Shown here: positions 40,601 through 53,300 of the stretch, piece by piece
Layout of the letters: every line of letters starts with the position of its first letter
Numbering within the stretch: position 1 is the stretch's first letter
NCBI GenBank assembly: GCA_034509425.1
Contig: JAVTVJ010001243.1
Span: forward strand, 558,001-622,000
DNA length: 64,000 nt
Direction: 5' to 3'
Source of the DNA: Eopsaltria australis
Lineage: Eukaryota; Chordata; Aves; Passeriformes; Petroicidae
Notes under the pieces: generated by a model
What the model was told of the DNA's origin: nothing
Seen by the model: only the letters and a program-made list of their open reading frames with translations
Database searches by the model: none
Made by a program: the position numbers and the translations under genes

Positions 40601-40814
40601 ATGCAGCGAATACAGACACAATCATCCTTCTGTTTACACTTCATGGGGCAAAACAGAGGCATGTACTAAAAACAACTCTCTGAATCAGATCACCCAAGAC
40701 ACAAACATTTTCTGCATTTTATTGCTTTCATTTCCATTTTCATAAGTGAAATTAAAAGTCTGCAAAATATTTCTTTTACTCATGTTGTTCAATTTAGATA
40801 TTTATATTCACAGT

Positions 40815-41448
40815 TGAACATGATCCAGCAGTGCCCTGGCAGCCAGGAGGGCCAAGTGTGTCCTGGGGGACATCAGGGACAGCATCACCAGCAGGGCAAG
40901 GGAGGGGATTGTCCCCTCTGCTCTGCACTGGGGCAGCCTCACCTCGAGTGCTGGGGGCAGTTTTGGGTGCAACAATAGAAGGATCTAAAGCTGTTAGAAA
41001 CCATCCAGAAAGATGTTGAAGGGTTTAGAGGGGAAGCCATAGGAGGTGTGCTGAGATCATTTGGCTTCTTCAGCCTGGAGAAGAAGAAACTTGAGGGGAG
41101 ATTTCACTGCAGTTACAACTTCCTTGTGAGGGGAAGAACAGGGGCAGACCCTGATCTCTTCTCTGTGGTGCCCTGTGGCAGGACCTGAGGGAATGGCCTG
41201 AAGCTGTGTCAGGAGAGGCTTAGGTTGGACATTAGAAAAAGGTTCCTTACCCAAAGGGTGTTTGGGGCACTGGAACAGCTCCCCAGGGAAGTGGTCACAG
41301 CACCAGCCTGCTGGAGTTCAAGATGCATTTGGACAATGCTGTCAGGTGCATGGTGTGACTCTTGGGGATGTCCTGTGCAGGGCCAGGAGTTGGATTCTGT
41401 GATCCTGTGGGTCCTCTCCAACTGGGGACATTCTGTGACTCTGTTCTA
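40815..41448 (+). mobile_element. CR1 LINE, 3' fragment, plus strand
   Basis: About 630 bp with CR1 sense landmarks: gatccagcagtgccctggca, the agcagggcaagggagggg block, ttcttcagcctggagaag, ggcactggaacagctcccca, and the 3' end ggagttggattctgtgatcc followed by attctgtgactctgtt. It covers the degraded C-terminal reverse transcriptase region and the 3'UTR. Its 3' end differs from the copies at 17425 and 32405, so it belongs to another CR1 subfamily. Confidence 0.9.
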
Positions 41449-42489
41449 TTTATTTTAGTATGTTATAGATTTCTCCTGCATCTGTCAGACTTGAAAACAT
41501 TACAGCATTGTATGTGGAGAGGAACAGAACTGGGGGGTCGTTGAGTTGTCCTCCATGTGCAGAGAAAGTCTTCCTGTAGCCTGGGGCATTTTTTATTCCA
41601 TTGTGCTATTACAGGTTTCATTTCTATTTTAGCAGTGTCTCTTCTAGTAAGTATGAAAGTCTACTGGCTAATACTAGACCAGTGCATGAGTTCATTACTG
41701 GAACAATGGTTCTCACATGGCGCCTGAGCCTCCACACAAATTTTTTCTACAGGGCTTTTTTTCAATTTTAATCTTCAGGCTTACACCTGAGAAAAAATTT
41801 CATCATTTTGAAGCTGTAAAAATGGGTTCACTATGTTCTGTTTTATTTTTAACATACTCATTTTGTTCAGACTTTTCTGTCTACTACACCTTCCAGGAAA
41901 ATACTGTTTTGAGAGGAGAGAGTAATTTTAAATAGTTCAGTGGGGCTGGAATTAGCAGCTTTTATGTGGGTTAGTAATATACTCAAGCCAGGAATTTTAG
42001 CACATGTTTCTAATATTTACAAATTTCCCCCTATTTCTGTAGGGTTTGATTTCAGGATCCTTCTTCAGCCAGCCCATTCTTGTGTTTTCCACTTTTTCTC
42101 CACAATCCTATCTGGTGCAGCCCTAAATCCATGTTTATATCTACCTTAGGTTGGTGTTGACAGGCATTTTAAAGACAATATGGACAACTTCCACAGTGCT
42201 GAAATCTGGTTATAGCTGTGACATAGAGAAAAGACATCTCTCCATTGCTGGCTCCCTTAAACTATCAAAAACAAATTAAGTTTTGAAAAAAAGAGAAAAA
42301 AAATCCTTGGGCTGCTGGAGGAGAGGAGAGAAAAATACTTAGGCCTCTAATGCGATTAATGCCAAAACAGAACTTAATCTACTTCTGCTCCCTAGGGTAT
42401 CCAAAACCTGATGAAAGGTAGCACCAAATGATCTGAATACCAAACGAATCTCCCAGTGCCAGAATCCTTAGTTCTTACTTGCCCAGCTG
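41449..42489. other. Intergenic, nothing recognised
   Basis: About 1 kb of AT-rich sequence between two CR1 copies. No gene or repeat was identified. Confidence 0.6.
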
Positions 42490-42650
42490 GAACCATTTAG
42501 GTTGGAAGAGACATCCACGATCAAGTCCAGCCATAAACCTACCACTGCCAAGTCGACCACTAAACCATGTCCCTAACTGCCCTAAATACCTCTGGGGATG
42601 GTGACACTTCCCTGGGCAGCCTCTTCTGGTGACTGACATCCCTTTCAGTC
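42490..42650 (-). mobile_element. CR1 LINE, 3' fragment, minus strand
   Basis: Reverse-complement CR1 3' end: accatttaggttggaagaga, then actgccaagtcgaccactaa, ccatgtccctaactgcc and acttccctgggcagcctctt. About 160 bp and non-coding. Confidence 0.88.
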
Positions 42651-42990
42651 CCCTTCGTTTCCTTAGAGAGTCAATGGAGTGAGCAGGGCTTCAGAAGAGG
42701 GTATTTCAGTTCACTTCAGCACCACATCACCCCTTGCTCTGTGAGTAGCAGGAAAGGTTACAGTGCTACTGGTGCCCATGCAGGTGCCTCAGGTGTACAC
42801 ACAGAACACAGGACAAATCTGGGCCAGTGAGCATCAGTTTTAGAGCTGCCACCTACTCATTTAAGATTGCAGGTGTCAAAATCCCCTGGAAACTAAGCAC
42901 TAAGTACTCTAAGGCCTTATACTCAATATTAGCTGACAAACTTGAGAACAACAATCCATATGACGGAAAAGGTGTGGGTGGATAAGCCAT

Positions 42991-43010
42991 GGGAGGGGGG
43001 GCTTTGTGGG
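42991..43010 (+). promoter_or_regulatory. G-quadruplex-type motif, intergenic
   Basis: The pattern GGG-A-GGG-G-GGG-CTTTGT-GGG fits the canonical G3 motif with short loops. Function is unknown. Confidence 0.5.
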
Positions 43011-46000
43011 CTTCTGAGACTGTGCTGCATGCTGTGACAGACAGCTGGTGCTAACAGCCAGGAAAGCACTCATTTTCAGCACAATACCGTGGGCTTCATA
43101 ATGGTGGTTAAAATATTACCCCCATCATTGGTAGTTGGATTGTGCCAAGTTTGTTGCCACGTGTCAGCCAGTGCATTTCCAACAGTGCAGTAAGAAACTC
43201 TGAGAAAGAAGGGGTAAAAACCCCCAACAATGGCTTTTCACCTGTGTTTCTTCTTAAGACTCAAACCTCATTCTTTTTCTCTCATGGCCAAGGTGATTCT
43301 ACATCTTCCAGGGGAAAACTGGAATGCCGTGACCTTTAGGGTGAGCTGTGCATGAAACAAGACTTGTCATTTTCTTGCAAGGCTTGTGGCACTGAAGGTG
43401 TTGAACCTCCAACTCACCACCTTGAATTTCCCAATATATTACCTGATTGGCTGTCCTTTTGCTTCAGCTGATACTGAAACTCTTCTGTTTTCCTCCCCAG
43501 CTTGGGGAGAGGTTTTTAAGTAATGTTTCAGGAAAGAGAAAAGAAAAATGTGTCTTCTTTCCTTATGCTGCCCCATCTCCCAAGCACCTCCCCCTCCAGA
43601 CGGAGCCAATTTGCATTTAACACAAACCACTTAATTTACACATATACTTCAGTCCGTGTGTAAGTTTTCTAGGTGACAATATTATTGGGGAAAGTGCTGT
43701 TTAGATTGTGTGTGCAAATTAAATGGCTTGTAAATATTAAAAAAAAAACCCTTAATTTTCAATTGTGCATTAAAACTGTGAAATAATCCTCTCGATTCCT
43801 TTCCAAGTGTCTGACTTGACACATGCTGGTTTTAAGGGCATACTGTTGTTTCTTCAGATGGGAACAAAAAAAGAGAGGTTGTTTCGCTTTCGTCTTTAAG
43901 CTTTTTATTACTTTTTAATTTTGCATTGTTGTTCCCTTTAAGCTGGTTTATTCCTCCAACCGTGGTTCAATCAGATGCATTAGTACAAGGCTGTTCCCAC
44001 TGAAGACAGGTGAGTCATCATCTGTTCGGAGTTAATCACATTTATCTGCTTTACTTGACCTTGACCTTCTTCCTACTGTTGTCTCTCTGTAACCAAAGAC
44101 AAAACTTTGGCAGTTGGGGGCCGTTTATTCAGTTCCTATGTATGTATGACAACAGGCAGATGGATGCTCTGCGATGGATGACAGCTCACACCACCATGGC
44201 AGCAAATCCATCTAACAGGTTAGTATTGCAAAGGCATTATCTGCAATGTGGCAGCATGGATTTTACATTATATAGGAGTCTTTCTCTTGATAATAGAAAA
44301 AAAACTATCTAAAAACCAGCAGCCTTCACTTGTCTATTACTTAACCCTTGCTGATGGGTTTTTCAGGTGCTCACAGCTGCAACTGCCCCTCCCCTAATGT
44401 AACTTACAGCTGGTGTATCCTTTAGCATTAATAAACAGAACCAAGGGGCCACAGTTCTCTCCGTTCCTGCTTCCTTTCTACTTGGTGGCCTACAGCCTCT
44501 CTGCAGAACTTCATTATCAAGAAAGGAGACAGGGGCAAGAATGGGAAGAAAGGTCAGCTGCATAATCTTCTGTGGTTTGTTCTGGTCTTCTCTTATACCA
44601 AAATTCAAAGTAGATTCTACTGTAAAAGTGTGTTTGCTGGGGAAGACAACACAGAATTTATATTCATAGGGACATCATAAAAATTGGTTGTCCCTGGATG
44701 CAGGATATGGAGCCTCTCTCAAAGATTGAATAGAATATGAAGAAAAACTAGTGTAAGTGGGGAAGCTAGCTGAATTTTTTGGGTGTTTTTGGACAATTAC
44801 AGAATCAAATAGATTTCTTTTTGTGGTGCATGAAGAGGCTGGGAGTCCAACAGGAGTTAGAAAAAGACTGCTGATTCATTATCAGAAACAAATACTTGGA
44901 AAACTATATATACATACAAGTGGGTGGGAAAAGAATTCATATAAAAGGAAGATGAAGGACTGGAAATGTACAAGTGGGAGTTTTATAAGCTGAACTCTGC
45001 AATTGCTGCAGAGAAAAAGAAAACCTGCAGGTGTAACTCCCTTAAATTCCCTGACTTTGCAGCAAGGCAAAGCTGGCTTGCACTGGGAAATGAATGATTG
45101 AGCAGGTGCAGGAAGTGAATGGCATTAACTGTGTAAATAGCAGCCGCTTTTCAATAATCAGGCTCCCAGAAGGGATCTTCTGCCTGTGCCATTTCCATAT
45201 TACCCACAACCCTTCCAATCCATCCACCTCTGACAATCCAGAAATAAAGAACAGTGCTTTCTTTAGGATTTATGTTGAATATTAATACTCCAGGACAGGT
45301 ACAGTAGGGCAGATTACAGTGTGTTTAGCCTGGGCTCAAAAGTTATGTTTCTTCAGAAGGGGGAAGTCGAGCTCCCAAGACTGAAGTAGTGATAGGGCAT
45401 TCTGTACCAACTCTCCTTCAGGCTCTCTGTCTCTCTGTGTGATTTCTGGTGGTCTTTGTGTAACTGCATTCATCTTCAAGCTGTTTTAACAGAGAAGTTA
45501 GCTGGTGACTGGAAGGGACAGACAGATGTGGGATGTGTGTGTGCTTGCTGCCTCAGGGTATGTTATGCTATTCAACAGCCAGGTGTGAGGCTGGAGATGT
45601 TGATGAGAATTCTGCCACACATTTAGCCATTAAAGTGGCATGAAGGAGTGTTACATAAATCCCTAATTTGCCACTTGAGTTTCCATCTCAGGTTTCCACA
45701 GACCAAATCTTACTACCGTTCCCTCATTTTCCTGCCACGCAATATCCAAGTCTACAATTTCCTTTCTTTCTCCCCCTGCCCAAATAATACCTCAAGAGTA
45801 ACTTGCATGATGGTAGTATGGGTCATATGCTGTACCACTGCCTGTGTGGAAAACAAAAATCAAAACCTCATTCACATGTCAGAATTTGGATTTCATAACC
45901 CAGATGCTGGGATGTTCTGAAAACTTGAGCCTTGGTAATTTTGTGTTTGAGCATAAATAAAAGCATAGCTTATTCACAGCAAAGCCAAAAAAGTCTCAGT

Positions 46001-46284
46001 TGTACAAACCCAAATACTGCTTGTGAAATCACAGGTATCTGCTGATCACTGAATAGCCTTTTTATACCAGGAGAAAAACTGCATTTTGCTGACATTTACC
46101 CCCTGATCTGAGTCCAGAGCTGGCAATTTCAGGTGGTAAATGGCAACAACCCCTCAGAGTTCTTGTTTCAGGCTTTTGCTGATACAGCACCTTCAGTTAT
46201 GCTGGTTTCTGATTTTGAAGGTTAATTTTGCAATTAAAACTGCAGTACACATTTTGCTAAACAAAAGCCACTGTTTTGAAGTGG

Positions 46285-46298
46285 CCACCAGAGGGAAG
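46285..46298 (+). promoter_or_regulatory. Candidate CTCF-like motif (+)
   Basis: CCACCAGAGGGAAG matches 13 of 14 positions of the CTCF core CCASYAGRKGGCRS; the mismatch is A for C at position 12. Confidence 0.4.
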
Positions 46299-48957
46299 AT
46301 TGAACAACTCTAATGGGTTCAATTCATCCTCTGCTTCAGGGCATAACAACATTTCTTAGAAGCAATTGTTCCTCTCTCCTGAACTGCATAGGCAAGTGTG
46401 AGAATCCATATACAGTTGCCTTTCCTTTATCATGCCCTTGGATTTTTCTTGCTCTGGAGGACTCCCGTGGATTTCTTGCTGAAAAGAGCTCTTTCATGCT
46501 TTTTTTCAGGAAGCAGCCCACCTCTTGAGGTCCTGTTAGTCTCATCACTGCTCCTAGAGGGACCCAAGTCCTTGTCCTTTCTTTACCTTGTTACTCATTC
46601 TCATTTCTGGGGGAGAACATGTGCACACCCACACACCTGCTCATTACCTTCTCAGCTTGGACAATGTTTGCAACAAGTGGGAAACCTTTACTTAGGTTTG
46701 TGGTGAGCAAACTGGGGGATCTGTTCTACTCCTGTATGTTAGTGATGTGCTGGTTTGTAGTAATCCAGAGGAAGTCTGTCAGGTTGGGTTCATCCATCAG
46801 GATTGCCTGGACAAACCATAAGGGAATCTTAAAGGAACAAAGCAACATTGAGACACTCACAGGCAAACCACTGAATCAGACTGCAGGCTCATTGCAGGTG
46901 TGTGTCTGTCAGTCCTCAAAGGATCAGCTAAAGGAAACATAGATGAGATGCTCCCCTAACACCAATCAGTCAGCTCAGTTCCAAAATAACAGTCATAATA
47001 TTGTATAAGCATCACACTCAGAGAGCTGCCACAGTGCTGCATCAAACAGCAGAGACAGCTTTCAAGGACCAGGAATGTCTCTTTGTAGTGACAGCATTTA
47101 TTTATTCATCTATTAATTTTTTTTAACACTGCCTATTCTCAAGCCTGAAGTAACATTCTTCCTTGGAGCTCGTTTCCTGTTTTAGTGACACTGTCTTCAG
47201 CCTATCTTCACTTCTCTTTGTATTTTCCCATTATGCAGTGGCTCTTCAGGTGGTGAGGCTGTGTGCTGTCATATGTAAGCTGCAAGGCTACAAACCACAG
47301 GACATTTCAAGCTGGGGACAACTGCCATGGCAAATTCCTCCTTGCTCTTTATGTGCTACTGCCCTCACAGAGGTGCTTTTTGCACCATGTCCCTCTGAGG
47401 TGCTCCAGGCTGACAGAGAGTGTGGGAAATCTTGGGTTATTTCAGTGAGGCTCCATGGTTTCCTTAGGATTACTCAGAAGGGAGAGAGCAGAGGCACAAA
47501 TCCGTGTCCCGGTGAACCCATTAACACAGCAGCATCATGCTTGTCTCTCCAGCACAGATGGGGAGTTTGGTACCGTACATTGAAGCAGTTAATGGGTCAG
47601 GACTTCCTTCTCTCTCTGGGAATTGCCTTGCTGTAGGAACATCTGCCTATGTGTGGTCTGGCTTTATTTCATTGTATTCCCCCTGCAGAAAGGGCAAGTT
47701 TTGTCTGAGCAATAGAAACAATCCAGCAGCTCTGTTCATTGCAGCTGAGCATGAGACATAGGACCTTAACTTCAAACGTCCTTTAAAATAACAAGATGCT
47801 TAATTTTTAGCTGGAGCCTTTAAAAGTCCTTCTGCAGTGCTACAGCTACTCCCCTCAGCTACAATATAGCAGAGACCCAGCAGTTTATCTGCCCTTCCCC
47901 AACTCACTGAGGAGCAGTCTCAGCCCTGACCCTGAGCTGGGTGACTGCTTTCTGACTGTCAGAAAAGGCAGGAACCGAGAGCTGGAGGCCTCTTTCAACT
48001 CAGTGTCTCGAGTTTTGTTGTTATTTGTCACACCTGAATCTTTGTGAAATGACTGTTTCATGAGAAGCAGATTTAAATTGGATGGTTCATTTATTTGATT
48101 AAGAAAAGTGATTAGTATGGCAGTGAAACCATGTTAGTCAAAGATTTTTAATACAGCTGTTCCATTGAAAAAAAATCAAGTGGGATTCTACTGTAGATTC
48201 CAGCAGTCAGCTGTTGCAAAGCTGAAGGCACAGGAACTGGAGCATTTGGTTATTGACAAGGAAAATATTTCAGCCTGTGTCACATCTCCTCTTGACTTTG
48301 ACTAAAAGAGGGAGGTGCAGGGCTGTATATGTTCATGTGTTGTGACAAGAGAGATGCCATGCCAAATATTCCAGGAAGCAGTGGTCTCCTGACTGCCAAG
48401 ATGGAAGTATTGTGGAGGGGAACTTTGTAGGTACTTTGATTCCTGTACCCATCCCAGCTGCAGAGTTCAGGAGATGGGATCAAGATGAGAAGTAAATACT
48501 GAAGCCCTATGCTAAACGCTGTGGTATTTGGTGTCCTCTGAACATTCATCCTTTGTATAGACTTCTTGATGTGGGAAAGAGCTTGGCCCATTTTAGAGAT
48601 GAGTTATCTGAAATAAGTTGAGGTTGTAGCTTGCAAATGTCTCAGTAACTGGAAAAAAAGTCTAACTAGCTGTGCCTCAGTTGTACTAAGGATCCATGTT
48701 TGACATAGGTGAAGTGTTCCTAAATGTTACCTCCAGGCTGTTCTACATTCTAGGAAAAGCAGCCTTTACCAATGGGTTGCTGAGTTTCTTCAGCCTGGTT
48801 TCTTTCTTTTCACTCTCCAGAAAAGATTGGTGAGAAAGGGAAGAAAACAGGAGGAAGGAAATGAGTAAGGGGCTTGTCCAGCATCATCCCCAGACACCTG
48901 AGGGTATGCAGTCCCTGTTCCTGCAGGCCAGCCTCTACTGAGAGGTTGGTGCAATGA

Positions 48958-49386
48958 AGTGGTTAATGGATCATACTTCACCTGGAGGCCAGAGGGCCAG
49001 AGACACGTGGAGTAGTGCAGAGGTCTTTCCTGACACTGCCCTGCTTAACAGCTTTATCAGTGACTTGGAGGAGGTGTCAAGGTGCATATTCAACCTAATT
49101 ACAGCCCCCTTGTGTCTGGGAGAAGCTTATAAAGGTGCCAAGCTCTTCCCAGTAGTTCATAGCCTCTATCAAGGCTATGCAACCTGTGAGGGTGATGAAA
49201 CACTGGAATAGGCTGCACAGAGAAGCTGTGGATGCCTCATCTCTGGAAGTATTCAGGGCCAGGTTGGATGTGGCTTCAAGCAACCTGGGCTAGTGGAAGG
49301 TGTCCCAAATCATGGCAGGGGAGTTTGAACTAGATCTGAACACCTTTTAAGCTCCTTTCCAACCCGAACAATTATTTGATTCATTT
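48958..49386 (+). mobile_element. CR1 LINE, rearranged 3' fragment, plus strand
   Basis: Begins with the CR1 block aatggatcatacttcacctg and tttatcagtgacttggagga. It then jumps to the 3' region (ggtgatgaaacactggaata, ggccaggttggatgtggctt), ending ctttccaacccgaacaatta. The intervening reverse transcriptase part is missing, so it carries an internal deletion. Confidence 0.82.
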
Positions 49387-50212
49387 AAACTCATCTAACC
49401 TGTAGAGAAATTCATGCAGCCCTCACCCATCACCACCCAGCTCTGCCAAAGCACCTGTCTGAATTGCTTTCCTGTTGGCACCTCAGTCCCAGCTCCTTCT
49501 GAGAGTCCAGCAAGCCCAGGCACTCCCCTGCTCTCTCAAGTGCTCTCCCTGCACGCCAGCTCTCCTGCCCTTGTCTCTCTGTTCCTGTCACTACAGAAAG
49601 CAGTCCATATTGCCATGACCTGAAGTTTGTGGTCATACACAGGCAGTATTTTATTATGTAATGCCTGAAAACCCTTGCAACAATACAAAACTTCACTGCT
49701 TTACTTTGGGGAACAACTGACAGGAGAGCAATAGCCTGAAAGAATGACCATGGCTGTAACGCCTGGGTGAGTGGGTTCACACTCACCTCTGTTCTGTGCC
49801 CTGTTAGCTAGGACTGCAGTTCTGCCTGGCACCTTCCTGGAAGGCATTAAGGATGTCAAGCTGCACAGCCTGGTGTCAAGGGCTCAACCAGGCATACTCT
49901 GAAGTACAGAGAAATCGTGCAGCAGAAAACTGCTTATCATTTACCTGCCTCACAGCTGAAAGGCAGCGGATAACAGCTCAGACTATTGTGCATAGCAAGT
50001 GATTCAGGAAAGCCAATTGCACGCCTGTGAGACTGATGAAAAATAAAAAGGTTTTGTATTGAATGGGCCAGACAGGTGCTTCCAGGTCCCCATTTCCCCA
50101 TGCCGTAGCACACAGAGCTGTTCAGGGCTGCATCAATAAAAGAACAAGCACAATCAGTGCTAGAGTGCCACAGGTCTGCAAAGGGGAAATATCCTATTTA
50201 ATTCACAGTTTT

Positions 50213-50236
50213 CAGACAGTGTTGGGACACTGTCTG
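50213..50236. repeat. Perfect 10-bp inverted repeat with 4-base loop
   Basis: The arm CAGACAGTGT (50213-50222) and its exact complement ACACTGTCTG (50227-50236) flank TGGG. It could form a small stem-loop on either strand. Confidence 0.85.
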
Positions 50237-50288
50237 GCAGACAGGGCCGTCCTGTTTGCTTTCGGAGTGATGTGTACGTGGGCTGGCA

Positions 50289-50302
50289 TTGCCCTCTGCT
50301 GG
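50289..50302 (-). promoter_or_regulatory. Candidate CTCF-like motif (-), best in window
   Basis: The minus-strand sequence CCAGCAGAGGGCAA matches the CTCF core at 13 of 14 positions; only the last base differs, a weakly constrained position. It is convergent with the plus-strand site at 46285. Confidence 0.5.
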
Positions 50303-53300
50303 CTGCTGCCCCGAGTGGGTGATGATGGGCATTCGGGGAGACGGTGCCGTCTTTCTTGTCCCTCTCTTCAGTCTCTCTTTCCCTCTTAATGATACATAGC
50401 CCAACAGCAGTTGTGCTTTCCTGCTTTTCTGGTGGCAGCTGGGCTGGGTGCACCTTCACCCCTTTGTATATGACACCTTTTCCCACTTGTTTTCCTTCTG
50501 TGGGGGTTGTAGTGGCTTTGGCTTCCTCTTCTCTCTCTCAGTACAAGTTATTACCCCTCTGTGCAAGGAACTTCATTGGTACTGTGCTGGAAACTGTGTG
50601 GAAATGCTAGCAAGTGTTTTTAACAAGTCATCTAGCAAATTTTAACCACTGCAGTGTAAAATGCTGGATGAACAGGGCAGGAGCCCTTTGGAGGGAAAGA
50701 ATCCAGAAGCTGAAAGATTTTTCTGTTTTACTTACATACAGTGTACTGCTTAATGACTTTTTCTGATCTTGCCTAAGTTCCTGGGACACTATACCCTGAT
50801 GGGCACAGGCCCATTGCCTTTGGAGCCATCACATTAAATACGAACAAAGCTCACATCCCCAACAACCCTTAAAAAATCTTTAGTGCTCTTTCCATATTGA
50901 ATTTCAAACACTGCATTTTGCTGTTTCTGCACTGCTTTCAGCTTAGCTTCACTTCCATGGTTGCCTGTATGACAGGGATGCCCAGAGAATCAGATGGGAG
51001 ATCCCTCTCATGCTGAGCAGGAATGATCAGTGTTATTTTGCACTTTCAAAGATGCTTGGCAACAACAAAAAAAATATAGGTGGCAGATCATGTAGAACTT
51101 GAGAAGCTGCTGCTCTGAAACTTTACTCCGAAGGATCATCAGTAAAGTGATGCTAATCTAGTCTGAAAACAGCTGTTCCTCAGGGTACAGAAAATAATGC
51201 TGTTGGGGAAATAATGAGTATGATTATTTTCTTGGTTTTATCTGAAACTTTATTTGCCTGTTTCACATTTGGGGTTGGTTTTTGTTTTCAGCAAAGACAA
51301 CAGTTTCATCTGGAGTCACACTTCAGTGCTCACTTGTGATATGTGTTGCTGCGTGCACTCTGAGAGTGAGGGGGAGAAGGAGGAAAAACAAGTTATGGTT
51401 AATTATAGCCACTGTTCTGCCACTAGAGACTCTTGGAAAGTATCAGTCACCTTCCTGAGTACCTCATAGCAGTTACAACTGGTTTAACAACTCCAACAAG
51501 GTGAAAGTCTGTATCAGGTAGCGAAATCCCTGAGGATGCATTGGAAACACTTGAAAGAGGGTCAATAATATGTCAGACTGACATTATGCTTGGAGATAAG
51601 TTTAACCAAGAGGCATCCTTAGCAAAGGACTCAAGGACTGAACATCTGCTCCTCTGGGAGTGTGGCTCTGCTTTCTCTCAAGTAACTGGTGGCTTGGGAA
51701 GCCCAGCCTGGAGCACGGGGTGGTGAAATGAACTTCACAGCTTTTGTGCTTATGGAGGACAGTTCACAGAGCATAATGCTTCCTTCACTTCCCATTTACT
51801 CAGGGCAGAGGACAGAAACTCTGATGTTCAGACCTTTGGGAGTTGTACCCACCAGGGGCTGGCAGTCCCATACCTGTCACCTTTGGAGAGTTCCATGCCA
51901 GGATGAGGAGCATGTTTCTGGGATGAGGTAACTGGGGCAGTTTGTGCTGCTGCTTCTTACGGTGGAAGCAAAGTCCTTTGAGAACAAATAGCCTGGAGCC
52001 TTTTTTTGTGGGAGTAAGGAAGTACATAGAAATGGAGTTCAGTATGTGCTGACCAGGAGAGGCTTTGCAGAGCCTTGTCTCAGTTTCTTCTCTCTGAAAA
52101 AGAAAAGGGGAGCAGGTTCAGTCCCTCTGCCTATCAGTCTGTCTTACATGCACTGTGGCACAGGGACAGCACACCTCTCTAGCTCAGGGTATCCCAAGCT
52201 CTTTATATCATTTACATCTCGGTTAGTTGGATTATCTGCAGATGCCATAAAGCCACTTTAAGCAGTGACTGCCACATATTTTACACAGGTATTGCAGAAA
52301 TGCTCTGGGGGAAACTGAGCCAATCAGGATTTTCAATGAGCCAAATGAACTAATTCCTATCTCCATGGCCTGACCAAATAAAACTGTATATAGCACAGCT
52401 GGGTTAGCTTGTACAATTGACAGAAACTTCACTCATGACTGAAAGACAAGAGTTCTGCAATGGGCTTGGCTGAAGGGCATACAAGACTGGAAATGTAAAT
52501 ATGCTTTGTGATGCTCTCTAGTGACTTGCATGCCTAGAGTAAGTTGGCTGAGGTAAGACAGGCTGTGAATCTAAATTGCAGTTGTTGTTCCTGGATAATT
52601 CTGTGGGTGGCCCAGTGTAATCAACATTTTATCTCAGACCCACTTTGATTTCTCTGCCTGCACAAAAGTCAGTAGTCTTCTAAAAAAAGGAATGTCTAAT
52701 TCTGTATAAAACAACCTGATGTTTTTAACTGAGGTTTCCACTTCATTTATTGCAGTGGGCTCTCTATCCCTCTGTCCTGGGAGTGTGCATCATTTGAGGA
52801 AGACAAAGAAAAAGCTGTCTTAGGAAGGCATGTCCTTTTGCTCCAAATGCTATAGTTAAATGTCACCTCTGGAAACATTGTAATTCAAGTTAGTGGGCTA
52901 TATGGGAATAGTTGTGAGAATTTGATTTGCTTAAATCTGTCTTTGTGCCCATAATCTCACATCCTAGCATTGCCCTTTCAAAATGCCAAATGCAACAGCT
53001 TGGATCATTAGCACACTTTGAATCCTGGTACTTGGGTCGTGCGAATGTGACACTTGTCCTTTAGACAGACACTTTCATGCTGTAGGGAGAACAGGGCAGG
53101 GAAGAGGGGATAATATTTAAAATACCATAGGACAATTCAGATCTCATGTACAGTGTTGTAACTCTAATGAAACCTAATAGACCTATCCCAAGCTTAATTG
53201 ACATGAAAAATTTGCTCGGGTGTGAGAGTTTTATCACTAACCCATTTCTCCCTTTGAAATTTCATTTCCTCTGCAATATTTCTTATCAAGTTTGCTCACT

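Larger units (their letters stand above)
36421..40814. other. Intergenic with AT microsatellite
   Basis: Contains an (AT)14 microsatellite and a short CAG run (about 37684-37699). The T-rich stretch up to about 37060 may be a continuation of the old LINE relic, but I cannot support that. No genes were recognised. Confidence 0.6.
42651..48957. other. Intergenic, no gene recognised
   Basis: Holds a G-quadruplex-type motif (42991-43010), an A/T homeodomain-motif-rich stretch (about 43640-43800) and a CTCF-like site (46285-46298). The 157-residue open frame at 47163-47636 has no recognisable domain and is not called. Confidence 0.6.

Noticed and set aside
43975..44030. Exon-like end with gaagacaggtgagtcatc
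   Set aside because: A good donor-like sequence, but there is no open coding frame with homology and no matching acceptor.
47163..47636. 157-residue plus-strand open frame, the longest in the window
   Set aside because: No recognisable domain, no splice or promoter context, and composition typical of random intergenic sequence.
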